Notes under the pieces: generated by a model
Seen by the model: only the letters and a program-made list of their open reading frames with translations
Database searches by the model: none
Told to the model about the DNA's origin: nothing
Translations under genes and position numbers: made by a program
Assembly (NCBI GenBank): GCA_017479425.1
Contig: JAFVCD010000042.1
Span: forward strand, 1 to 61,945
Origin: Oscillospiraceae bacterium
GTDB lineage: Bacteria; Bacillota; Clostridia; Oscillospirales; Oscillospiraceae
DNA: 61,945 nucleotides
Reading direction: 5' to 3'
In this document: in pieces, positions 1 through 11,100 of the stretch
Layout of the letters: the number at the start of each line of letters is the position of its first letter
Position numbering within the stretch: the stretch's first letter is position 1

Positions 1-1
1 C

Positions 2-1462
2 AATGGTAAGGTGAGGTTCATTACGGCGGGCTTTACAGAGTCGTCTATGTATGAGCAGTTCGGTCTAATCGTAGGTGGTATGACCGCAACCGTCTATCCC
101 AAGGAAGGGCTGACTCAGGGCACATATACGGCGACTGTCAGAATAGGGGACTTGTACGATCGCTTTGATACGATTGAAGTGCCAGTGACCTTCACTGTAT
201 ATGCCGCGACCAGCTCCTCCGCAGCCACAACCGTTACTGTTCCCGTATCCGGCGAGGATGAGACCGTCAACGTGACTGTTTCCGTCAGCGGCGACACCGC
301 TACCATTACCGGTGCTGACGTTGACAAGGTGCTGAATGCTGAAGAAGTCGGAACTGTTACCGTTGACGTCAGCACGCTGAAGAATGGCGTTACCGAGGTC
401 GTGATCCCCGGCGCTATGGTAGAGAAGATTGCAGATGCAGTTGCTGATGAGAGCAGCACTGCAGACGGACTTGAAATCAAGCTTCCCACCGGCACAGTTA
501 CCTTCGATGCGGAGGCTGTCGCGGCCATCTCCGAGCAGGCAGACGGAAAGGATCTTCACCTGAATCTGGAGGACATCGGGGAGAACAAGCTTAGCGCTGC
601 CCAAAAGGACACCGTAAAGGATATGGACGTTCAGGGAGTTCTGGACGCCTACATGACCTCAAACGGCAAGCGAATCAGCGACTTCAAGGGCGGCAAAGCG
701 ACCGTCACCGTCAGCTATGAGCTGAAGGACGGTCAGGTTGGACGCGGAATTGTCGTTTGGTACGTTGCGGATAACGGCGAAAAGACAGAGGTTCCTGCTG
801 CCTACAGCAATAAGGAAATCAGCTTTACAGTTGAGCACTTCTCAAATTACGTTATTGCATACGACGCTGAGCGTGCAGCCTCCTGCCCGAAGGACGATAC
901 CTGCCCGATCAGCGAGTTCACCGACGCTGATGCAAACGCTTGGTATCACGACGGAGTACATTTCGTTCTTGAGAACAAGCTCATGAGCGGCTACGGCAAC
1001 GGCAAGTTTAGCCCCGCCGACTACACAAGCCGCGCGATGGTGGCGCAGATACTCTGGAACCTTGAGGGCAAGCCCGCTTCGACATATGAGATGAACTACT
1101 CCGATGTTGCAAGCGGCGCGTGGTACGCGGATGCTATCCGCTGGGCAACCGAGAAGGGCATTGTTACCGGCTACGGCGACGGCAAATTCGGCCCCGACGA
1201 TAACATCACCCGCGAGCAGCTTGCGGCGATCATCTACCGCTATGCACAGAGCAAGGGTCAGGGCTTTACCGGAGCGTGGATGTTCAACCTTGACTATGAG
1301 GATGCTTCAAGCGTATCCGACTGGGCGAGCGAGGCAATGCACTGGATGGTAATGAAGGGCATTATCAAGGGTCAGACCGATAAGACTCTTGCACCGAAGA
1401 GCAACGCATCACGTGCTGAGATCGCTACGATGATCATGCGCTATGCAACTCTTGAAAAGTAA
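2..1462 (+). CDS. SLH-domain surface protein, C-terminal part (5' cut by window edge)
   Basis: The reading frame is open from the left edge, so the true start lies outside the window. The visible part has a Thr/Val-rich beta region (roughly the first 100 residues), then a beta-rich stretch of a kind that often precedes SLH domains (a domain ending in SFTVEHFSNYVIAYD). The C-terminus has three SLH repeats of about 55 residues, recognisable by FTDADANAWYHDGVHF, YSDVASGAWYADAIRW and the degenerate YEDASSVSDWASEAMHW, each with a GYGDGKFGPDD-like or related turn and a conserved R. SLH triplets hold secreted proteins to pyruvylated secondary cell wall polymers, so this is an exported cell-wall-anchored protein. 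Its functional ectodomain is not in the window, so no activity can be given. An inverted repeat follows the stop. Confidence 0.9.
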   Translation, partial: NGKVRFITAGFTESSMYEQFGLIVGGMTATVYPKEGLTQGTYTATVRIGDLYDRFDTIEVPVTFTVYAATSSSAATTVTVPVSGEDETVNVTVSVSGDTATITGADVDKVLNAEEVGTVTVDVSTLKNGVTEVVIPGAMVEKIADAVADESSTADGLEIKLPTGTVTFDAEAVAAISEQADGKDLHLNLEDIGENKLSAAQKDTVKDMDVQGVLDAYMTSNGKRISDFKGGKATVTVSYELKDGQVGRGIVVWYVADNGEKTEVPAAYSNKEISFTVEHFSNYVIAYDAERAASCPKDDTCPISEFTDADANAWYHDGVHFVLENKLMSGYGNGKFSPADYTSRAMVAQILWNLEGKPASTYEMNYSDVASGAWYADAIRWATEKGIVTGYGDGKFGPDDNITREQLAAIIYRYAQSKGQGFTGAWMFNLDYEDASSVSDWASEAMHWMVMKGIIKGQTDKTLAPKSNASRAEIATMIMRYATLEK

Positions 1463-1472
1463 AAGCTAACAA

Positions 1473-1513
1473 AATTCAAGCCATCTTTCCGAATATGGGA
1501 GGATGGCTTGAAT
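1473..1513 (+). terminator. stem-loop after the first SLH gene
   Basis: A stem of about 15 pairs (ATTCAAGCCATC / GGATGGCTTGAAT arms) lies 10 bases after the stop codon. There is no clear T-run after it, so it may be an imperfect terminator or an mRNA 3' end stabiliser. The arm sequence CAAGCC..GGCTTG resembles that of the terminator after the giant gene. Confidence 0.55.
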
Positions 1514-1704
1514 CATATCTCAAACCCGCTTGTTACTATCCCGAACAATTAGTTCCGAAATATTATGGGGCAGGGACTTTTTGACATATATGGCGTCACA
1601 ACAGTTAAATGGTTATCTTAACGGCTGTAGCACCAGACGGAAATCTTGCCTTAGGCGAGGAAACTCTTACTAGGAATCTTAAGCATATTTGTATCTTCAT
1701 ATTA

Positions 1705-1732
1705 TTGACATAAATCTTAATCGTGGTATAAT
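1705..1732 (+). promoter_or_regulatory. sigma-A-type promoter upstream of the hairpin array and giant gene
   Basis: TTGACA at 1705-1710 and TATAAT at 1727-1732 are separated by 16 bases, a near-consensus housekeeping promoter. The -10 hexamer is the start of the first unit of the 111-bp tandem repeat, so transcription would run through the whole array before reaching the gene at 2198. The other repeat units also contain TATAAT, but without a -35 at the right distance. Confidence 0.6.
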
Positions 1733-2064
1733 AATCGCAAAGGCGATTATTATATTTGATCCAAGTTCTTTTTCTCGCCGCTAAAGCGGCAACCGAAAAA
1801 GATGACAAATTATACCGTATCCGCTGTGCAGATATGGTATAATAATCGCAAAGCAATTATTATATTTGACTTAAGTCCTTTTTCTCGCCGCTAAAGCGGC
1901 AACCGAAAAGGATGACAAATTATACCATATCTGCGGAGCAGATATGGTATAATAATCGCAAAGGCGATTATTATATTTGACTTAAGTTCTTTTTCTCGCC
2001 GCTAAAGCGGCAACCGAAAAAGATAACAAATTATACCATATCTGCGGAGCAGATATGGTATAAT
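1724..2064. repeat. three tandem copies of a 111-bp multi-hairpin repeat
   Basis: Units begin at about 1724, 1835 and 1945, with a fourth partial start at 2056. The period is 111, 110 and 111 bases. Each unit holds three palindromes: ATAATCGC-(loop)-GCGATTAT, GCCGCTAAAGCGGC flanked by TTTTTC and GAAAAA, and a long ATACCATATCTGC-GGA-GCAGATATGGTAT stem. Substitutions between copies are often compensatory within a stem (CCGTATCCGC versus CCATATCTGC is the exception). The array fills most of the 735-bp gap between the two SLH genes. Function is unknown; it could be an untranslated leader, a recombination substrate or a REP-type element. The rest of the gap (1514-1700) shows nothing I can name. 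Confidence 0.85.
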
Positions 2065-2106
2065 TTATTGGTTTTTGATCGAGGCCCGAACAACTGTTTT
2101 TTTATC

Positions 2107-2153
2107 GCATTGATTAAGACGGGCAGGCGCTCGTCTTAATCAGTGCGTTTTTT
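2107..2153 (+). terminator. 15-bp stem plus T-run in the leader of the giant SLH gene
   Basis: Arms at 2107-2121 and 2132-2146 form 15 pairs with one G-U, followed by TTTTTT. It lies after the tandem array and 45 bases before the start codon of the next gene. It can act as an intrinsic terminator or attenuator for transcription arriving from the 1705 promoter. A similarly built hairpin ending in the same GTGCGTTTTT context lies at 36643-36686 in front of another signal-peptide gene start. Confidence 0.65.
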
Positions 2154-2197
2154 ATATGTATAAAAGCTGCGAAAGCAGTGTGGAAGGAGAACTATCA

Positions 2198-5100
2198 ATG
2201 AAGAACAACCTATGGACAAAAGCACTCAGCGCGCTTCTGGCAATCGTAATGGTGGTCGGTATGGTTCCGGCAACAACCATTTCGGCGTTTGCAGATGACG
2301 TGTCCGAGACACTCGTAACCTCGCTTGCCGAGCTCTACGACGGCGATGAGGCGAAGGCGAGAGAGGAGCTAAAAGCCCTCTATGACGCCGGACTCATCGA
2401 ATCTGACGGCAGCATGGTGTCGCTTGACATCCGCGAGGACGGCGAAAGCGTAAACCTCGAAGATATAGCGAAGCGCATAGCTGACGGCGAAGAGGTCGGC
2501 GAGCTGACCGTAAACGGCAACGCCGCCGCGCCGGAGAAGCTCACTCAGCTCCAGCAGGTGAACGCTATGCTCGAGGTGCTTCGCCTTATCGACAAGGACA
2601 TTGAGATCACCGACGAGCACGTAGCAAATCTGGAATCGCTTATTGCGGGTATCGCTGACGGCAGCATCGACCTCTCCGGCGTTATTTCGCGCGGCGAGGC
2701 ACAGCTGAGCGCGCCCAAGAGAACTATGCGCCTTCTCGGCGCCGGAAATTCCGATCAGCTGCCCGAAAATACCGGCTCCGGCGAGGTGGAAGCCACTGAC
2801 GGTAAGTACACCGCGCCGTATATTTCCGGAAGCAGTTATGAGGAAAGCCACGAATTTTCCTTAAATGACCCGACTAACACGACCTGGTATACCAATGCCT
2901 CCGGAGCGGATGGCGGAGCGGCTGCCACGGGTGGCGTAGTGACGCTTTCAGCATCGGGCTTTGATCTCGAGTATGATGAAGAAGAGTACAATACTATTAC
3001 TTTCACGGCGTCATTGAACCAGGCGCAGCCGGTTCCCGTAAGCTTCGACTGGACGGCGGTATCAGAAGTCGTTGCTCTGTCCGGCGAGACCGGCGGAACT
3101 ATCACCTGGGAGGCAAATGATACGGAGGATAAGACCTTTACACTTGCCCTCGGAGATAAGAGCGATTATTGGGACGGTTATCTGTGCGTTGTCGTCAACG
3201 CCGGCAACATCAAAAACGCAACGTTTGAAGGCGGCAAAACCGCATGGAGTCAAACAGTGCCGGTTTATGCTTATAACCAAGAAGAAATAACCTATCGAAC
3301 GATCGATCTTCCGACAAATAACTTCCAGAAGTACGAATACAAGTACACAGATTTTTTTGATGGAACTCAGTGTACAAACAGATGGTATTTTACCGAAATT
3401 GAGGACGTATCCCCTCTGACTGATGATTTCAAATTGACCTATGCATTCAGCAAAGGCGCACACGCAAAGATATTTCTGATAAGTCCGGATAATGCCATTG
3501 ATAAGCCCGAAACTGAAGAGTCTTTTACAGAACCCTATGCAAGTTATGATTCCGATGGTTATTCCTTCACAAACAGCGACCTTTATTTTTCGGGAACAGA
3601 GACAGATGAAGTGAGCGAAATCGCAAAAAACGGTAAGGTATGGCTCTACTTCCTTGTTCAGGAATCGGAGTCTCAATCGCTGACCGAATTAAGCGTTTCG
3701 GCTAAGTACATCCCTTTGCACGATGAGGTTGTTGATGTTTCTGTCCCTGCAGGAACCTATTACAGCGGACAAACGATTCCGATCACCTTGACAATGAAGG
3801 AAGGCTCGCAAGCCTTTGGAGACACAAAGCTCACCGTAAACGGGGTTGAATGCCTGATACCGTATTCTAATATAAATGGAAAAAAGATTACATTTATTTA
3901 TACCGTAAGGGAAACGGATGTTGGCTATATCAACGTAACATCTGTTACCGACATGTATGTTCTGGAAGACTGGTTCTGGGATCCTGAACTTGAACGCAGC
4001 GGTCGTAAGGTCGAGCTCGATAATGAATTCCCGGCTGCGAGGTTTGGAAAAAACGAGGGCGTTATCATCGTCGCTGATGTCAAAGGCGCAAGCCTCGACT
4101 GGGAGAATGTGAAATACGGTATTGATGACGCTGACGCCGGCGATCAGACTGTGACGGCTGTTATCCCGTTCAGGGACGGCGCCGACAAGACCTGGGTCGC
4201 CAGTGAAAATATGACTATCACTTCTCCGATCCCCATGTCTGTCCCCGGCTATGAGAACGCCAAGGCGGCAGCTTATCTCAAGAGCGCTTATTTCTCCACG
4301 GACGGCGGCGCGACTCGCTACCCCGTTTACGTCATTGATGATGAAACCGTCGATGGCGAAGTCGACGCACTGGCTGTGCGATTTGCCCCGGGCATGAATG
4401 CCACTGCATACCTGCGCAAGGATACTGTGAGCCTCTTCTTTGATACCGAGATCGGCACAACAGTGAAGTATCTGGGCGAGTGGGCGGATAAGAAGGAGGA
4501 CGCAAAGGGCTTTGCCTACTTCACCGCTACTGACGCTGCTGCGCCGGTGTCGGAGGGAAAGAGCCTCAGCTACTATGTCAAGGGCGGCGTTTCGTTTGAC
4601 AAGGATGCGGCTGTAGACAGACCGGACTATGATGAAGCCAATAAATTGAACGGCTTCTATAAATCCGGAGCAGAATACGTCGCTGTTCAGGGCGAGGATT
4701 ATTCAAAGCAGCACGATGTGGAGCTTTGGATAAACGAGGCATTTTACAGAGCCATTTCCAAGGGCGTCCGGGTTGAGGATCCGAATACGTTCGTGCTGAA
4801 CTATCAGTGGAGCGAGCGCAGGAATTTTACCTTTACAGACCCAAAATATTTCACATGGAACTCCGATAACGAGCAGATCGCAACGGTAGTCAAGGATGAG
4901 CAGACCGGCGCGGGACGGATTGCTCTGACCGGCGGCTCAGGAGCGGTTACCATCACACTTACCGTCGGAAACGGCTCTGAGAGCAAAAAATATGATCTTT
5001 CCTTTACGTTCAATGTCCTTGAGGGAAAGACTCCGTTTCTCAATATTCCTGAGTTCTCGCGCAATCGCGTAACTCTGACGGAAACAGCCACCGACGTGCT

Positions 5101-8100
5101 GTTCTCATCCAACGTGACGCAGTGCAACGCCGCTGTCAATAAGGGCACCACCTTTACCGCGAAGCTCTATAAGGTTGACGCCGTGGGCGATGAGCCCGCC
5201 GGCGAGCCGAGCTGGACGGGCAGCTTTGAGAGTACCGCAGCCAATACGCTGACACACATCACCGTTCCCGCCGATAAGCTCACAGTCACGGGTACCTATG
5301 CCGTGGTCGTCAGCACAAGGTATGAAGGCGGCGTAACTGAAAATGTGAATACAGCACCGGAGAAATTATCTGCCGCTGCCTATCTCACCGTAAAGCAGGC
5401 GCCCGTCAAGGTCACGCTCAAAACGCTTGACAGCTATTCAGCAGACTATAAATCGCTTCCGAGGATTGAGTACACCGTTACTCCTTCGACCGCAAAGGCA
5501 CTTGTGGAATATACCATCCAGAAGTCCGGCGAGACTGTGGGCGAGAGAAAGACTGCCACGGACGGCGTTATTCCTTTCGCGGCGGAGAAGCCTGAGGGTC
5601 TAAAGGAAGCATATACTATCACTGTCTATGCCAAAGCCGCTGACGCGGCGGATGAAGAGGCGTGGAGTGTGGATTCTATGCTCATCCGCGTTTACAATAC
5701 GGATATGCTTGAGCTTATCGTCAAGAACGTAATCAAAGGCGAGATCGGCGGCACCACCGGCGGCACCGGCGAGAACGCGAACGGCACCACCGTAAATATG
5801 GATAACCACGGTAAGCTGGCGGGCTACGGCATCACCGATGAGAGCATCAAGCTCACCGTGGATGATCTGAACGCGCTTCGCGCCGATATGAGCCTCCAGA
5901 AGATCATCTCCGCGAACTACGGCACCGGAGTCTGGGGACTGCTGTCGGATAAGATGCAGTGGACCTCCTCTGACGGCGACCTTGTTTCCATCAACTACAA
6001 GCAGGGCGGAGTCTACTCGGATATTCGCAATTTCAGCTACACGTCCTACGGCCCTGCGACCGACTTCCTGCTTGTGGGCAAGGGAGATACGGAAGGCGAC
6101 GGAGTTACCATCACCGCAACGCACGCCGCTACTGGCAAGACCGCGAGCGTTAATGTTAAAGCCGATACGCTCAAGGATCAGCTCTACGTATTCCAGTTCA
6201 ATCCAAAGACAGAGACCACCGTCACATACACTAACGGTGCGGGTAAGCAACAGACGCTCACGAGCGATGAGAACGGTGTACTCGCCGTCTATGAGCCGGA
6301 GGGTATCGCAAGCTCGGTTATGGCAATGTCCACGGGCGAAAAGGATGGCGCGTCGGTGACTTATGTCGGCACTATATTCCATAATGATCTTCAAAGCGGC
6401 GAGCGCGACGTTGCCTCACTCCAGCTCTATCCCTGCAATAACCTCCGCCTGCGCTCCGTTTCCAATGTGACCTTAACCTTCCGCAAGCCGGACGGCAGTG
6501 CGTATGAAGGGGAAGTCAAGCTTCGTGCGGGTGTATATAAGAATGGCGAATATTGCCCCAATGCCAAGTCTTTCTTTGCCGATAACATAGAAAATAAGTT
6601 CGGCGAAAAGGACGATATTACCGCTAACCTGACAGACGGCAAGCTGACGCTGGGCTTCAATCCGACGGAGTTCAGGAATAAAGACAAGGATTCCGGCGCT
6701 GACTCTTCAGATAAAATTGTTTATGCTTTTGAATACCGTGCTGCCGGTTATCAGACCGGATACGCTCTCGTCAATGTATCTACCGATATGGACGGAGAGC
6801 AGAATCCTACGGATTCCGTGATCCGGCTCGCCGAACTGAGAGGCAGTGAAAACGTACCGCAGATAATCCGTCAGACCATACGGCAATTTACCGGCGGCAA
6901 GCCGTTACCTTATACGAGAGACGTCACTGACTACACTGAAAACATCGGCCTTTCCAAGAGGATAGATAAGGTAATTCTGACCACAGATTTCACGCTGCCG
7001 GAGAGCTTGCTGACCGAGGATGAACACGGAAACGTTTCTCTTTCGGGTGAATTTGAGCTCTATACGACCGGGGGACGCAAGCTTACCGGGCAGACGGACT
7101 ACCGCAACAGCAAGGAGGATAAGATTACAAACCTTTCTACGCTGGAGCAAACTAACCTCTTTGTTTTCCCGTTCTCTACAACACACATCGGCCGCCACGT
7201 TTATACACTGACCGATGATAATCTCAAAGCTGATGGAATCAGTGACAAGGGCGGCAATTCAGTCGCCTCCAGTCGCATCAAGGCTATGTTCGTGCGCGAC
7301 GGCATGACCTTAACAAGTGTAACGATGCCCTTTGGCATTTCCAATCTGTCGAATCAGGATCCGAATGATGGAGCGAGTGCAGCTGCTTCCAGTATCAACA
7401 GTACGCTGAAAAGCAAGATGAGCATCGGTGAAGTATTTAAAAGCATCAATGTCAACAGCATGCTTAAAAAGGGCTTTACCTTCCTCAGCGGTCTGTCTGC
7501 CAGCGGCGGAGATATGCCCTTGAGCTTACTTATTTTGCCTACTGAGGATCCCGGCGTTTTCCGCTTGGCTGCGTTTGTCGGCAAAAACCAGGAAAAGAAC
7601 AAGGGGAATCAGGACGGCGTTAAGATCGAATACGATGAAGATACGATGTACGAGGATTTGAACAGCCTTATGGATGACGATGACGATGATGGCGGCGAGG
7701 GCAGCTACGACGTCAGCTTCTCCGGAACGCTTGTCCTTGAGGCGGGCTACGACTTCAATAAGAAGGAGTGGGCGATCGACTTCCGCGGCGGAAAAGTAGG
7801 CTTAGCCTTCAACGCTAAATACGAGTGGTCGCAGAACTTCATGTGCGGCCCGGTACCCGCGAACATCTCGTTTGGGGCCGGCGCAAATGCCGTAGTTGAG
7901 GTTTCCTTTGCAAGCAAATCGTCTGTCAAGCTCATGCTTGTTGACGCAACGATCGGCGTGTATATTGAGGCGTTTGCCGGGCTTGGCTTTGATGCGACTA
8001 TCGCCAAGCTGAAGCTTGGAATTTACGGAAGAATAGGCGCGAACGTCAACTTCCTGCTCCTCTCAGACTTTAAGAAGAACCCCTCTACCGGAACAAAGCT

Positions 8101-11100
8101 GGATATTAACGGTGAGATCGGAATCAGACTTGAGGTCAAGGTGCTGTTTGTAAAATACAAAAAGACCTTCGCCTCCACCGGCTTCAACTGGTCGAAGAAG
8201 TGGAACAAATACGATAATATCCAGGAGAGATGGGCTAAGGACGGAGATGCCGAGCTGTTCGGCTTTACACAGAGCGGCAGAGCCTATTCAATGCGCCTGC
8301 TATCTAACGGCAAAGCGCTCGTAACGATCGAAGGCGGCGGCGAGATCGAAAACCGCGACTATCTTGAGCTTGCAGATCGCACGTGGAACGATGGTGTTCC
8401 CTCCGGCAGACGTCTGCTGAAGGCGGCGGCGCCGATTACAAACGCACTTACGAACGTACAGACAAACGCGTATCCCTACTCGAACCCCGTTCTTGTTGAT
8501 GACGGCAGTATGTTCCTTTACATTTCGGATAACGATAATACTGACGAGGTGCAGAGCGTTGTCAGCTACTCCAGATGGAACGGAAAAGGCTACGACAAGC
8601 CGAAGGCGCTCTATGATACAGAGAACGCCGTACTCGCAGACAGCGATGTTGTCGCCAGCGGCACAAGCGGCGAGAACAGCAAGATCTTTGCCGCGTGGGT
8701 CAAGCAGCAGGAGTCTCCGGACAAGGAGATGAATGACAAGGCTACCAATGATGATCTCGGCATTATGATGAACGCCACGGAAATCTACGCCGGAACCTAT
8801 AACGGCACGGCATGGACGATCGAGCGCCTGACGACCAACAACATGGCGGATATGTCGCCGACAGTGGCAAGCTCCGGCAATAAGGCCATCGTAGCATGGC
8901 GCAGCCTCGCCGCAACAGAAATGCCCGCAGAGAACAGCGAGCAGGACTTCACCATGATGTTCAACGCGGAGAACAACGTCAATTACAGCATCTGGAACGG
9001 TTCTGAGTGGACGGATGCGAAGGTAGCCTACAACGGCGCCGCGGGTACTGTAAACGCCATCGACTCCGCTATGCTCTCCGACGGTACTGCGATCCTCGTT
9101 TACACAGTCCGCACCGGCGAGGAGATCACCGGCACCGAGACCTTCTACACTGTAATAGACGCAAACGGAGACGTTCTCACCACCGGGCGCCTGACAAACG
9201 ATAACTATACCGATACGAACGCTCAGGTCACGGCGGTCGGAAACCGGTTCGTCATCGGCTGGTATTCTGAGCACGACACCGGTGAGAAGGTCACTGATCC
9301 TGAAACCGGAAAAGAAAGCGACGTTGTCGCTCATGACATTCGCCTTGCGCGCATCAGCGCTGACGGCAGCGTAGACGCAGGCTTCCCGGAGAGCATCGGC
9401 GGCGGCTCAGCTTCTGCTATTACATCGGATTTCCGCTTCTCAGCTCCCGCAAACAACGGAGAACTCAAGAATGTATCCATTGTCTGGTCGCAGACAAAGG
9501 GTGATGACGCCGGAGAGTACGAGATAAATGCAATGCGTTTCTATGAAGTCGGTGGAGCGGTGGGAATGACCGCGCCGATAAATATTGCGGAAACAGATAA
9601 GAACTTCACGGTGGATCATTTCGATACCTACACAGATGAAGAGGGCGGCGTCTATGCCCTTGTACTTGGAAGCGATTACAGCTCCGTAGAGGGAATAAGC
9701 GCTTACGACTCTATTGATCTCACGAATCTCCCCGTTGTAGCGACAAATGACGCGGGAGAGAATACTGAGCATCTCAATATCCTCCTTCAGGAGCCGACCA
9801 CTGACATCAAGCTCGGAGCGGGCAGATTCAAGGAGACCGCTATTGAGGTAAAAGCTGAAACCAATCTCTATGAGCTCGTACCCGGACTTGATCTGCCGGT
9901 ACAGTTCACCGTAAAGAACACCGGCGCGAGCACAATTAATAAATTGACCGTTCAGCTTGGAGGCGACATCAAGTCCGTTGATGGTGTTTCGCTCCTGCCC
10001 AACGAGAGCGCGATCGTTACGCTCGTTTATCCCGTTCCCGAGGATAAGGTGGAGGACGTCGATTATACCGTCACGGCGGACGGAACCGCAGAGAACGGCA
10101 CGCTTGTTCTCAACCGCCCCGACGTTGGAATCTCCGGTATGAAGCTTCTGAGCGAGCAGGACGGAAAGCGCACTGTGCAGGTAACGCTTGTTAACGCATC
10201 CGGAATACCGCTCAAGGGAAGCGGAAAGAGCGTCAAGCTCGGACTCTATACGAGTGATGACCACGAGGAAGAGAATCGCGTCGGCGAGATCATCACGATC
10301 TCCGGCTCAAAAGCTCTCGCAGACATCGACGACGGCTTCTACGGCGCAGCGCAGACCATTAACGTTGAGGACCTTATAGACGGCGCTGAGGAGATCCCCG
10401 ACGAGGGCGTCCGGCTCTATGCTTATGCCTGGGTAGAGGATTGCGACGAGCTTTACACCAACAACAACGGCGGGATTCTTGCGTTCAAGGGACTTCTTAC
10501 AAAGAACGACGGCGAGGTCATTACCGTTGACACCAGTATCGAGGCAAGGACAGAGAACGAGTCCGGCGTTTACGTTGTCAATGTTGATGCTCAGAATAAC
10601 TCTCTGCAGGAGCAGAAGCTCGGCAAGCCGGTAGCGATCCTTGTGGATAGCGAGGGAGAGGAGCTTGCGCAGATGGATATGCTTTCCGATCCTCTGACGC
10701 TTGGCAAAGAGGCGAGAAGCAGCCTGACCGCGAAGTTTACTGCACAGCAGCTGGGCGGCAAAACGCCTCAGAGTGCAGTCGTTGACTACCGATATAAGGT
10801 TACCTTCAACACAAACGGCGGCGCCGGCACGTTTGAAGATGACTATACCGATACGAATGGTCATCTGACTATCCCGACAACAGAGCCGACGCCTCCGACG
10901 GCGGAACCGGAGCTGTTCTTTGCCGGCTGGTACACAGCGGCTCAGGGCGGCGAAAAGATTACGGATGACTATACGTTCGCGGAGAACGCGACGGTATATG
11001 CTCATTACGTAACCCACCAGCACAGCTGGGTCAACTTCACTGTAGATCCCGAGAATGCCGCGACTATCAGCGCAACCTGTGGCAATACTATCGGACATAT

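Noticed and set aside
1610-1713. Short frame after the first SLH gene (MVILTAVAPDGNLALGEETL...)
   Set aside because: It has about 33 codons, no ribosome site and no recognisable family, and it overlaps the -35 region of the promoter at 1705.
1724-2064. Tandem array as a CRISPR
   Set aside because: There are no unique spacers. The whole 111-bp unit repeats, and no cas genes are near.
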